Origin: Lepidodermella squamata
Lineage: Eukaryota > Gastrotricha
Direction: 5' to 3'
Length of the DNA stretch: 64,000 nt
Assembly (NCBI GenBank): GCA_047495785.1
Contig: JBLDXI010000024.1
Coordinates: 3,286,001-3,350,000 of the forward strand
Shown: positions 36,401 through 45,540 of the stretch, piece by piece
How the letters are laid out: every line of letters begins with the position of its first letter
Position numbering within the stretch: the first letter of the stretch is position 1
Translations under genes and position numbers: made by a program
The notes under the pieces: generated by a model
Told to the model about the DNA's origin: nothing
Databases searched by the model: none
Seen by the model: the letters and a program-made list of their open reading frames with translations, nothing else

Positions 36401-36925
36401 ACTCTTGGTTTTTGGTTCACAGATCTTCTGGATCGAAACTCACAATATTCCACGTGGATCACAAATCAGCGGCCAGATTGCTTCTGGCTCACCGGGTTTT
36501 TCAACCCTCAAGGTTTCCTAACTGCTATGAGGCAGGAAATAGCTCGTTTGCATAAAGGCTGGGCGTTAGATGCCGTAGTCTTGGCAAATGATGTGACCAA
36601 GATGTCTAAAGAGGATGTTAGTCATGGACCTGTTGAAGGTGTCTACATCTACGGTTTGCAACTGGAAGGCGCAGCGTGGGATCGCAGGAACAGCCGACTT
36701 GTAGAGTCGCACCCAAAAGTCCTGTACTCGACTATGCCTGTGATTTGGGTCTACGCAATCAATGCGGAGAATAAAGTTAAATCTAACAGTTTCTACGACT
36801 GCCCTGTCTACAAGAAACCACGCCGAACTGATCTGACGTACATTTTCCCGCTACAGCTGAGGACGACAAAGGACCCGGACCATTGGACTTTGAGAGGCGT
36901 GGCGCTTCTTTGTGACACAAAGTGA
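18403..36925 (+). CDS. DNAH5: Axonemal outer-arm dynein heavy chain, DNAH5/DNAH8 type
   Basis: This is the outer-arm motor that drives ciliary beating by ATP hydrolysis. Exons: 18403-18609, 18817-18987, 20453-21539, 21782-23132, 23256-23682, 23741-26408, 26475-27455, 29248-30170, 30222-31740, 31791-32948, 33000-33063, 33323-33470, 33522-33891, 33940-34713, 34838-35933, 35983-36925. They total 13,887 nt, exactly 4,628 codons plus stop, the usual DNAH5 length. In order come the tail, the linker, AAA1 with [10 protein letters not shown] (about residue 1971), AAA2 with GPTGAGKS (2254), AAA3 with GETGSGKT (2581), AAA4 with GVGGSGKQS (2959), the coiled-coil stalk with its microtubule-binding tip, AAA5, AAA6 and a C-terminal domain ending [11 protein letters not shown]. 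Most introns are 48-66 nt. Intron 10 (32949-32999) has a GC donor. The wording of the AAA modules is DNAH5/8-like rather than inner-arm. The first exon is the least certain. Confidence 0.95.
19187..20277. repeat. Direct repeats of about 70-80 bp bracketing the nested peptide gene
   Basis: Copy 1 (19187-19267) and copy 2 (20208-20277) both run from CTAGAC through AAAAAAGCCCAC, CTATGCCCGAAATAATT and AATTAATTTAAAATAA to ATTTTGA. They differ by one short indel and a few substitutions. They flank about 0.94 kb of dynein intron 2 that contains the antisense secreted peptide gene. Confidence 0.8.
19624..19926 (-). CDS. Small secreted peptide precursor nested in dynein intron 2
   Basis: This gene is too short for ordinary frame scans. 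Exon 1, complement(19894-19926), encodes [11 protein letters not shown] and ends at a GTGAGT donor. A 60-nt intron follows. Exon 2, complement(19624-19833), begins [12 protein letters not shown], completing a signal peptide, and runs to a TAG. The 80-residue product has an N-Y-x-E-A-x-R-G type repeat ([20 protein letters not shown], then VNYKAG) and a hydrophobic C-terminal half. An in-frame TAG lies just upstream of the ATG, and AATAAA lies on this strand near 19,490. No cysteines remain after the signal. It runs antisense to the dynein gene, between direct repeats. The product family is not recognised. A secreted or peptide-hormone role is only inferred from the signal sequence. Confidence 0.6.
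27468..27549 (+). tRNA. tRNA-Leu(UAG), copy 1, in dynein intron 7
   Basis: An 82-nt class II tRNA. The acceptor stem is GGTAGCG/CGCTGCC, the anticodon stem-loop CTAGA-TTTAGGC-TCTAG with anticodon TAG at 27502-27504, then a long variable arm with a TTCG loop, and the T arm GTGGG-TTCGAAC-CCCAC. It starts 12 nt after the dynein intron 7 donor on the same strand. A T-run suitable as a Pol III terminator follows. It is identical to the copy at 34728. Confidence 0.97.
27587..29077 (-). CDS. Major facilitator transporter, SLC46 (folate/heme carrier)-like
   Basis: A single uninterrupted frame of 496 residues encodes a polytopic membrane protein with about 12 hydrophobic helices. After a charged cytosolic N-terminus come [14 protein letters not shown] (TM1) and an extracellular loop with Cys residues and [13 protein letters not shown], as in SLC46 carriers. 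The loop 2-3 signature is [16 protein letters not shown]46 members move folates, heme or related organic anions with protons, but the substrate cannot be read from the sequence. The gene is intronless, antisense, and wholly inside dynein intron 7 (27456-29247). Its stop is only 37 bp from the tRNA-Leu end. Intronlessness among intron-rich neighbours suggests origin by retroposition. That is an inference. Confidence 0.78.
   Translation of the reverse strand: MDEKKSKPPAKKAPILSVEIPLFLFSFGFGLFSPAQQQFIYERICLYKFNNSDAICAQIDKNPQLSKQENQVQVDYETFSTITSVVIWPPAMLAIIIMGMWCDRFSHRIPLILPHVGNILVTLMYLGYYYAPAINSTMNPVYLGFVSIILGIVGFTATEIAASSSYVSCVTTDANRTLRLGIVQGSIVVGQSLGSLTNAFFFSSNYLLAFVVQIALSLFAIVCTIAFVPELKNLKGVREKVNLEANGSWLRYLCTPQTIIVESFKSIFNWSEKSSRYRLIMLLTYGFVAIIYGYMCLQAVVYAFLTHQPISISEFDYALFVAIYSLLTGIPLIILVRFFRMKWLCGVFPFSDAAISVTGIISRILGLIAIGFGAFYPKWSPWAFAVLNMFGPLPILGLRSGMSKLSQKDEMGRLFSVVAVVENVCFLTASVAFNAIYGALVSQSTNESSFVDYLLRGYTFFFVAGIGLCPLILIIWLGKQNIKEWSFHSSQKSDEQ
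34728..34809 (+). tRNA. tRNA-Leu(UAG), copy 2, in dynein intron 14
   Basis: Identical over all 82 nt to the tRNA at 27468. Anticodon TAG is at 34762-34764. It fills most of a 124-nt intron (34714-34837), leaving 14 nt after the donor and 28 nt before the next exon. A TTTTT run directly follows. Confidence 0.97.
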
Positions 36926-37538
36926 TGACAATTCAGCACTGTTATTGCCACAAATGGAGAGTTAATGTTACACATTAAGATGGATATTATTGCTCACGCT
37001 GTTTCACATCCTAGAATTTCAAAACATCTTGATTTCTCGCCTCGTTATTGGCTGATTCGATGAAGACTCACAAATAAAGGTGTCACTTGATTCTGAACAA
37101 GACTTTTTCAAATTGAAAATGAAAATTATCAAGATCTGGACCAATTCCTGATTCGCCGTAGCAAAAAAATCCCGTTACCTTATTTCAGCTAATTATTTCT
37201 TCCCATAGAATACAACAATCGATGTTAGAGAGGCGACGAGTGTGATCTCAATTGCATGAATCATGTTTTTTAAAAAAGGGCAAAACATAGTATGTTTAAT
37301 GTCTTTTTAATGGTTAGTAACAATTTCATTCACTTAACAAAAAAAGGAATTTAAACTAGACTCAAATTGTTTTGCTTTCCTGTTAACTGCTAAGCTTTCC
37401 AGCTGCTAGCAAATTAAAATACCAGCGAATTCAGAAATAATGACATCTGTGAATCTCATTAAAGAACACGCAATCAGTTTTGCGCAAACAAGTCAATGGG
37501 ATTTTTAGGAGTAATTCGAGGACGTTTCCAAGAAACAT
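36926..37538. other. Dynein 3' UTR and convergent spacer
   Basis: AATAAA at about 37,072 is a likely dynein polyadenylation signal. The rest is AT-rich spacer up to the stop codon of the convergent ankyrin gene. No further gene is visible. Confidence 0.6.
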
Positions 37539-38216
37539 TCACTCGCCCTTGATTACAGCGGCAACTTTGCTGTTGCGAGCTGTAATAGCCAACTCTGCCG
37601 GAGTCTGGTCATCACTGTTCTTTGCTTCACGATCTCCGCCAGCAGCTAACAGAGCTGAAGCAATCTCGGGATGGCCGTAATCCGCGGCGTAGTGCAGAGC
37701 ATTCCAATCGTTGTTGTCCTTCGCGTTAACATCAGCCCCGGCCGCGATCAACTTGTCAACAATTTCACCATAACCATTCTTGACCGCAAAATGCAGAGCA
37801 GTCCTGCTGTTTTCGTTCTTGACGTTAACATCAGCCCCGTGCTCAATAAGCTGGGACACGACTTCGCTCCGGCCGCGGAAAGCTGCCCAATGCAGGGCAG
37901 TCTCTCCCTTATTTGTGCGGATGTTCACGTCAGCCTTAGCCGCCAGGAGTTGCTTGATAATTCCGAGGTAGTTGTAAACAATCGCATGGTGTAAAGCAGT
38001 TTTGTTGTCCTCGTCTACACTATTCACATCAGCCCCATTCGCCAAGAGATGGGCCACAACTTCGCCCTTGTTCTCGAGAACAGCTTGTTGTAACGCCGTG
38101 TATCCATCTTCATCCTTGCTGTTATTGACATCGGCTCCTCCGGCTATCAGAGCTTGCACCTTGGCGAGATCGCCACTCTTAGCTGCTGCTACAAGTTCTG
38201 CCATTTTATTTCTCAA
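37539..38216 (-). CDS. Small intronless ankyrin-repeat protein
   Basis: One frame of 225 residues consists almost only of ankyrin repeats. About six copies of the 33-residue unit follow MAELVAAAKSGDLAKVQALI, with repeated G-A-D-V-N, T-A-L-H-x-A and E-V-V-x-x-L-[IL] wording close to the consensus. The last unit ends TPAELAITARNSKVAAVIK. Such proteins bind partners by their concave face and have no catalytic activity. There is no signal peptide or membrane segment, so it is probably cytosolic or nuclear. Two Met codons are available (residues 1 and 5); the second, MAEL, fits the repeat better. It is convergent with the dynein gene. The high internal regularity limits orthology calls. Confidence 0.85.
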   Translation of the reverse strand: MRNKMAELVAAAKSGDLAKVQALIAGGADVNNSKDEDGYTALQQAVLENKGEVVAHLLANGADVNSVDEDNKTALHHAIVYNYLGIIKQLLAAKADVNIRTNKGETALHWAAFRGRSEVVSQLIEHGADVNVKNENSRTALHFAVKNGYGEIVDKLIAAGADVNAKDNNDWNALHYAADYGHPEIASALLAAGGDREAKNSDDQTPAELAITARNSKVAAVIKGE

Positions 38217-39084
38217 ACTCTATTGTGACAGGAAAGATTATCGTGATATCAAGTTAAGGGACTCATTGGGCCTAATTATCTAAGCGATAAAAGGAAACGC
38301 ATTCTTGAATTGATATGAATGAGGGATTTGATATTATAACCTGGAAATGGGGTTAATTCAGCTATTAGCAACAGGCCCCAGGCATAAATTAAGCTGAGGC
38401 TTTTTACACTCATTGACGGCAACGTTGATAGCACAAATACAGAGGGTGACCAGTTTATGACGCAAACTCCACGCGTGAAAAGTTTTTTCTTGCCTGCGTT
38501 AACCTTTTGAAAAGTGGAAAGCGTTTAATCAAGCATCGCGTGCATAGTTTATTTCGGCTTACTCATTCACGGCAAAGCCGAGCTTTAGGGGTCAGAGGCT
38601 TTATGTGAGCTTGAATGAAAAGCCGGTGTTGGAAGATAATCACGAGTTACCCGCTGGTTCTTGGTCAAATGAAAACGAAATTATTCACGCGAATGAGTCT
38701 ACAGAGTCCGCAAATGGAGTAGCTAGTAGCAACTAGCATCTCCAAACTGTCGATTTAGCAAAGAAATTTCGCCTAACAATGCGACTCATTCCAAATCTTT
38801 TTGGAAAGCTGATTGGAAAGGTCAAACAAAGAACCGTGAACGAATTAAAATCTATGTTTTTTTTGGTATTTTATGTTTGGAAATGTTTTCTCTCGTGAGG
38901 GCTTTTTATTGTTACATTTCAATGTGCTTACAATCTATTCGGTCAAAGATTGAAAGGAGACATTTAAAATTATCACATATGAATTCAAACTTGTTTATAT
39001 ATTTCCCCGTTGTTCAAAGTATGAAAACAATTTAGCTTTCATTTGAAGTATCAAGCACCATTGCCTTCATCTACGCTGGGCGGC
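38217..39084. other. Intergenic, no gene recognised
   Basis: This lies between the ankyrin gene start and the 3' end of the MRH-like gene, both on minus. It is AT-rich. TTTATT at about 38,906, read on minus, could be the polyadenylation signal of the upstream gene. Confidence 0.5.
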
Positions 39085-40266
39085 TCATATGCAAAACTGT
39101 TTTCCGTCCATTTCCATATTCTGTTAAAAGTTAAGATATTATGTAATCATCGATTCTTTTTGAGATAAACTCACGTAGACGGCATAACCGTCATAATCAT
39201 GATCTTGGTATTCGACCGTAAAGATGTAAGGATCACTGTCTCCACAGGTCAAGAATGCTGCGACGCGCCTAAACATTCCATTTTAAGATCATTGAAATTC
39301 ACAAAGTAGAAACTCTAACGTGTTGGCTCCGTAGGGGTTGTAGAGAGTCGAAACAAGAGCGAGTCGTGGCTGCGGGTTACTTGGGCTGCTTCGCATCTCG
39401 AATATTGTCGTGTTAGGAGTTGCCAACAACTCGGAATCATACCTGCTTCGCACACAAACGCTGCCTTGCATGTAGCAAGGCTTAATATCCGGTTTGTTGG
39501 TCAACAAATTGCAAAAAATGAAATCGAATTTTGCTATGGTAATAAGTGGGGATCCAGCTGTGTAATTGTTCAAAGGTGTTAGATCCAATACTCCGCTACC
39601 ATCAGCCAGATCACATTTACAAGTTCCAGCAATTGCGCCTGGTTTGCACGCACTTTTGTAAGGGTTCGGAATCGGGCAAACATACTTGCTAATGACTTCG
39701 GAGTACTTCGAAAAGTTTTGGCGTCAGAGTAATTGATTGAAATAGGAAAGTCTTACGTAGAGCTGGTACCCGTCATAATCGATCTCTCCCTTATAGCTTT
39801 CCGGCCGCAGAATAGGGCTAGACGCCTGAGGGTCACATGTGAGGAAAGCCACCGATCGCTTGGGGGTACTATCGAAAGGATTATCGGAGACCATAGCAAG
39901 TGTCGGTGTTTTACGAGTGGACGACGTTCGAAGTTCGAGGCGGGTTGTGTTGGGATAGGCGATCGACTTGCTGTAATTGGTAGCTTCTTGGCAAACACTT
40001 GTGTTTTGGCCGCAGGGATGTGATGGAGATGGCAGAGGTTGGCAAAAATTCATTTTATAGGTCCATTTACCATCGGGATCTGTACCACTTACTGACCCAA
40101 TGTTGGTGAAGTTGATAAAACCGGAACCATCGGCTAAATGGCAGTAGCAGAAGCCGTGGGCCCATTCATCGGCTACGCAGCCACTCGGATAGAAGCCCTC
40201 AGAAGCTGCCGAAAGGCCGATTGAGGCTGATATTCCCACTAATATCAAGATCTTGTAGGTGCTCAT
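39085..40266 (-). CDS. Secreted protein with two MRH-like (mannose-6-phosphate receptor type) domains
   Basis: The first exon, complement(39757-40266), gives a signal peptide (KILILVGISASIGLSA) and domain 1. Exon 2, complement(39320-39684), and exon 3, complement(39175-39268), give domain 2. The gene ends either by read-through of the last donor (stop near 39139) or through a fourth exon to 39085. Both domains share the order C-x-C-x-LADGSG, an FC, PC and SVC series, PNTT, P-x-LA-x-VS and AFLTC, then DYDGY before a splice site. DLTPL in domain 2 and the spacing of the Cys resemble MRH domains of mannose-6-phosphate receptor and related lectins. That assignment is tentative. The two domains clearly arose by internal duplication together with their exon boundary. 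No transmembrane helix is seen after domain 2, so it is probably secreted or lumenal. Confidence 0.58.
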
Positions 40267-42358
40267 TTTTGCTCTACAACAGAATGTAAATGCTTACCCA
40301 GAAACTTGTTCTTCTATAAAATTCCTCGAAAATGACAGTTGTATTATGTGGTTTTTGGCTGGGAGACAGGTATTTAAATACCAAGCAGCTTTTTAAAGCC
40401 TTCTGATATGGGATAGGGGGCAAAATTAACTATCATGATCAATTACGATTAGAATTTATATTCAATATAACCTACTTATTTCCTACTTGTCCGTATATCT
40501 TATCGCGGCAAATGTTTCACGACGCACTATTTGAGGCCCGCCCAAGTTTCGCAATTTCGCGAGTGACAATGAACCGGAATTGCTCGTGAAAACAAAATTT
40601 AATCATTCATTATTCATCGTATTAATTCTGGGTTATGAGGTATTAGGTTACAGGTGCCAAAAAGGGGTAATTTCGTATCCTTTTAGACTATTTCGAACAT
40701 TGTTACTATTAAATTTTGATTAGGCCTCAAGTTCAAATAAATATGAATAACATAATTTTGCATCCAGATAACAAAACCCAAATGCATTTTGAGAGAATAG
40801 AACCGTTGATACTGAATTTCGCCTATACTGCTGCGAATAAGACGATAGGTTTACAATATGATATGATACTGTTCGATGAATTATGATGACATTTAATAAA
40901 CATGCATTCCCCACGGAATTGTGCTGATTTAAATTTTTCGAAAAACAATCACCAATTTTCTCGACTAACTATACTCGATGATGAGCTCCTTCATTTTACC
41001 TCTTTCCGCGGCGAAAAATCCTGGAAAAGCTTGAAACTTCAAAATGCACGCCTGCTGTAAGGAATTAGAATGGACCATTCTTCGCAGAATGACCCGTTTT
41101 TCCGTGCACTCGTATTTCATTTATATCTAGAATTTTCGTATTTCGTATCCATCACCACTCAGCTGCGATTTTCCAAAGAATGTTAAGCTTTTGTTTACTT
41201 TTCGAATGATGATTTTCCTCACCAGCGATAACAGAACGGTTATCATACCCTCAAACAGGGAAAATTATAAAATATTTCTGCGAGGTAATGCGAGTTCGCC
41301 AAGGTAGGACGACACACTCAATACTCGCTTTCCCTTCTGCCTCCTGCCCACAGAACTTTACGTGCTTTTGCTACTCTGTTGGAGGTTGGAAATACGGATC
41401 TGTCACTTGGTAACCAACAAGACGAATGTAACGGGCTGCATTAGATAAATTGCAGCTGCGAAAGCCGCGGTCGTAGTCATCATTGACTTGTATTTTCAAA
41501 ATTTCGTCGAAGACAGGAAAGGATGAATAAATGATTAACTCTGCCAATCGATAATCGATAATCATTTTTTGCTACTTCTGCTGTGAAATGAAATTCGTTC
41601 ACACCAGAAAGACAGATTTTCCTCCTTAAGAATGTTGAGTATTTCAAAGCATTCCGTAGTTTTTACCTGAAACTAAGAGAATCATCACTCGTAAAAGTTT
41701 GGAAACTCAACCGAAATTGTAGCATTACATTACCCTTTTCAGAGTAACCTAATATCCAGAAGATTTAGAGGATGCAGATGCGTGGTATAAGGCATTATTT
41801 CAACGTTATTCAGTTGATCACAGGGCAACGAAAATTGCTTGAATCCTATGCCCTTATCATTTATTCTTGAAGCGCGAAAATCGAGGTCCCTTTCAAGGTT
41901 AGGTCGATACGTGTAAAGTGCGCATAGAAAATACAATGATGGCAGCTGATTTGACCGCGGGGCATGTGCATAAATAATGGCTAATATGGCTGATTTTTAG
42001 GCTGCTGCCATGGCGCTAAAATAGAGGAGCGCTTAAAAGGCTAGCAGAGGAACTTGAGTTTTGATCCTGCAGCGCCGTACCATAATGAAAGACAAATTTG
42101 AATGGCATGCGGCATGGTCTGCGTTTAATCATAAATCGTTCAATATTACGCCGTTCAAGGTCACGCACCACCCGAGCGTGACTTTTGCCGTTTGATCGAA
42201 TGGTAGTCGCTTTGTCTCAGAAATTCGTAGGTGTCAGACACATAAGGAGTCTTTAAATATTAACAAGTCTATTTAGGGATTATATTAATTGTTAAAGACG
42301 CTATTTTACGCTGACATTTTTTGCATAGCACGCAGTCACACTACATAATTTTGAACCA
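40267..42358. other. Long intergenic stretch, no supported gene
   Basis: This is a mostly AT-rich spacer between divergent genes. Two short minus-strand frames (41371-41565 and 41739-41936) share a faint pattern but could not be joined by convincing splice sites. The last 300 bases presumably include the promoter of the lectin/kringle gene. Confidence 0.45.
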
Positions 42359-44913
42359 ATGAAAACGACAATGACAATTCAAATTCTTCTCGCGTTTCTT
42401 CTAGGATCAGCTATTGCGCGAGGAAGCGCGAGCTCGGATTGGGTATCTAGACCTGAATTCGCAAACTCATTACCCGCATATCTCGACCCGCTCTACGAAA
42501 TCACTACACAAACATCGGGCGAATGCTTCGTGTATTGCCAGATGAGAAACTGTGACAGTGTCGCATACAGCGCCGCATACAAGTCATGCAAACTATACAG
42601 GCACCCTGCTAATGTAACGACCCCGCTGCCGCCACTAAGACGTGACAACGACTACCAGCATCAAATGTATTATGATCGCACATTCTGTCCACCTGGCTGG
42701 GTTACAGATCCTAGCAGTAAAATGTGTTACTATATGAACGGGTTTAACACGGCAGTCAATCGTAACGCTGCGTGGAAGGTCTGTGAAGAACTGCACCAGT
42801 CCAACTTGGTTACCTTCGAATCAGCCGCGCAAAGATACTTTCTATACTCGGTAATATCATCATCTCTAAATTTATGTATATTTCATGATTCCACTTTACA
42901 GGTACTGAGTAACAGTTATAATACTATCTCGAAGTGGTGGACTGGCTATGCGTTGTTCGACTCGAACCTATGGCCTCGTCTTGTTGAGGAGATCCCGGGT
43001 TACGTTAAGCGAAGAGGTGACTGCCCTAATAACGATGTGAACTCATGGGTTATAGCCACTCCTACCGAATGCGCTAGTCTGTGCAACAAGCTCTACGGTA
43101 GTCGATGTGTAGCATTTGTATACAGCAAGCTTGCACAGAAATGTTACCCTAAATATCGCTCATGCGAAAATCCGGGTTCAGATCTCACCAATGAATTATG
43201 GACCTACGAGAAAGTCCACGCAGATCGACCTCCTTCTGCCCTTACAACGAACTCAGGATGCAATGGCGGTGATATTAAGATGATTCCTGGCCTAACTCAG
43301 AAGCAATGTGATGACGCATGTCGCCGAACCCTCGGATGTGTCGCTTACCTCTTGCAGGGCGGAACTTCTTGCTGGATGAAGTACAAATCTTGTCTCGACG
43401 TAAGTCGATACACTGGTTATAGCCCTTCTGCCGTTTATTACGAATTCCAAGACAACAATCCTGGGCCTTGCCCATACGGAATAAGATATAGAGACGTCTG
43501 CCTGGCTGTGCACAAGTCTACTGTTTATTTTTCGGATGCTATGACCAATTGCCGCAAAATGGGTGGCAAGTTAATGACGCCAAGTGGTGTCATTAAGCAA
43601 GCAATGGTTTTTCAAATGCTAAATAAAATAAACAAGCAGCATGCTTGGATTGATTACTATGACGATGGACACGAAGGCTACTGGACTACAACGGATATGA
43701 GCCTCAACTTGTCAGATGCTTTCTATGACAAATGGCGCTGGAAATCCCCGTGAGTGTTGGAGTTTTTTCTTATTTAGCTTCCAATTCTTGATATTTGGAT
43801 AGGGAGCCCGATGGTGGTACAGCAGAAAACTTCGCCGTTCAGCATTTATCGAATGTAGTGACGGAGAATGGATTGAGCCTTTACGGAATGATTGATGGTC
43901 CGCCTGCATTCTCTCTAATTTACTCACTCTGCGAAACACGTAAGACTTATTTCCGATCATAACTTTATTCAATACCCATATATTTTCAGCGATCTCAATG
44001 TCTTGGCCCGAGCGATGCCGCTTCACACCTGGAGGTCAAGAATATTACGGACCTGTAGCTCAGACTGTGAGTGGGGTACCATGTCGAACCTGGGACAATG
44101 CTAGCAACCCGTATCGCGCGTATTGGCAAAGATACCCCGACTGGTACGTGTCGCATTCTTATTGCAGAAACCCAGATCCTTCGATATTCAACTCGAGTGT
44201 CTGGTGTTATCGAAGCGACAATGGCCAACCAGAGGCTTGTAGCGTGCCGATGTGCCGTGAGTTTTAGTAACACCGAGCGCACATTAGATAACTGTCAGCA
44301 TTCATAACAGCGGAGTCTGATTGGGCGAACGACCAGATCTTCGGCAGCGTAAATTTCCCTCACGCTGCGATAACCAAATCTGCGACAGCTCCCGATGGGT
44401 ACGATTGGACCACTGAACCTCTGAATGGAGTTGCGAACCCCATTTGCGCCATGAAAACTGACGATTGGTGTCCGTATTACTTCAAGGGAAGTTGCTACAA
44501 AGTCTACAACGTATTTGCTACTTTTGACGAAGCCAGTGCTATTTGCAAGAAAAATGGGTGGCATCTTGCATCGATTGCTAACCAGGACGAGCAAATGTTT
44601 GTTCAAGGGATTACCATGACTGCAGGAAGTAAGCTTTCTTGCTATTACACCGGAAAGTTTGTATCAATTGCTTTGTGTAGGCAATTACTTTACAACAAAG
44701 CTCATGTGGATTGGTCTCCGTGTGTTTAACAACGTTGCTGCTTCAACCTGGGAAAGTGGTGAACCCACAACTGCAACATTTTGGCAGCCGCCAACAGAAC
44801 CCAACAACGGCAATTCTTGCACACTTCTTGGCACGTTCTACCTTGGTACTTGGGTAGACGCCGGTTGCAGCGATAAAAACTATTTCATTTGTGAGATTGA
44901 TATTGGAAAATGA
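42359..44913 (+). CDS. Secreted PAN / C-type lectin / kringle protein
   Basis: Exons 42359-42850, 42902-43749, 43803-43939, 43990-44256, 44311-44628 and 44681-44913 close in frame to 764 residues. After the signal peptide (TIQILLAFLLGSAIA) come a PAN/apple module (about 45-90), a C-type lectin fold that breaks off before its second half (about 108-195), two further PAN modules (about 204-270 and 282-345), a full lectin domain (about 352-492, with EPD), a six-Cys kringle (about 501-581, SHSYCRNPD and SVWCYRSD) and a final lectin domain (about 634-764) with TEPNNGNSC and FICE. The EPN triplet is the mannose/GlcNAc-type calcium site of the family. Kringle and PAN modules bind proteins or glycans. 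Role in adhesion or immunity is inference. All introns are 50-55 nt. AATAAA is at about 45,015. Confidence 0.85.
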
Positions 44914-45540
44914 GGCAAATTCGAACACGGCAGAGACTTTCATTGATTGCAGCTACAAACAACATAGATTAGCACGACAAAGACCAAATAAGACCGATTT
45001 AACATGTTTTTCAGAATAAATCTGTTAAATTTTATAGGTTCATGAACCTTGAAACTTTTTGAATCTCTTCACATGGTGAAGATCATTGACAGGAAACGCT
45101 TGAGCTGATCGTCGAACAAGTTACACCTTATCACTTATCAGGGCGATTTTAGAAGATCTCCCCACGGTCGCCGTTCCTGTTTTGATGATGAATGAATGAT
45201 ACGGAAATGTTGGATTGTTCATTGTATAATTTCCCAATAGCCCGGCCTTCCGTCCTAGACAGTCATATATGCTTCTTCTATTGAATCTATACATATAAAT
45301 AGAAAAACAATATTCAACATTTCTGTAAGACTCAGACAGGAAACAGAATGTGTCTCGGCAGTCGGATGCACTCTTGTTGATCTGAAATTGTTTTTTTCCG
45401 CTGCGTTAAAATGTTTCCTGTTCTGTGAAAAGCTAGCTCAATCCTTTCTTTCGAAACATATAACCAACGTGTACCTGTACCGCAAATGTCCTAGGTGCCC
45501 CATAATAGTATTACCATTTTCCTTGTTAAACATCGAACAA
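44914..45540. other. Convergent 3' spacer
   Basis: This holds the 3' ends of the lectin/kringle gene (+) and the GPCR gene (-). No independent gene was seen. Confidence 0.55.

Noticed and set aside
41371-41936. Two short minus-strand frames that could form a small gene
   Set aside because: The available splice sites do not join them without stops, and no domain or leader supports them.
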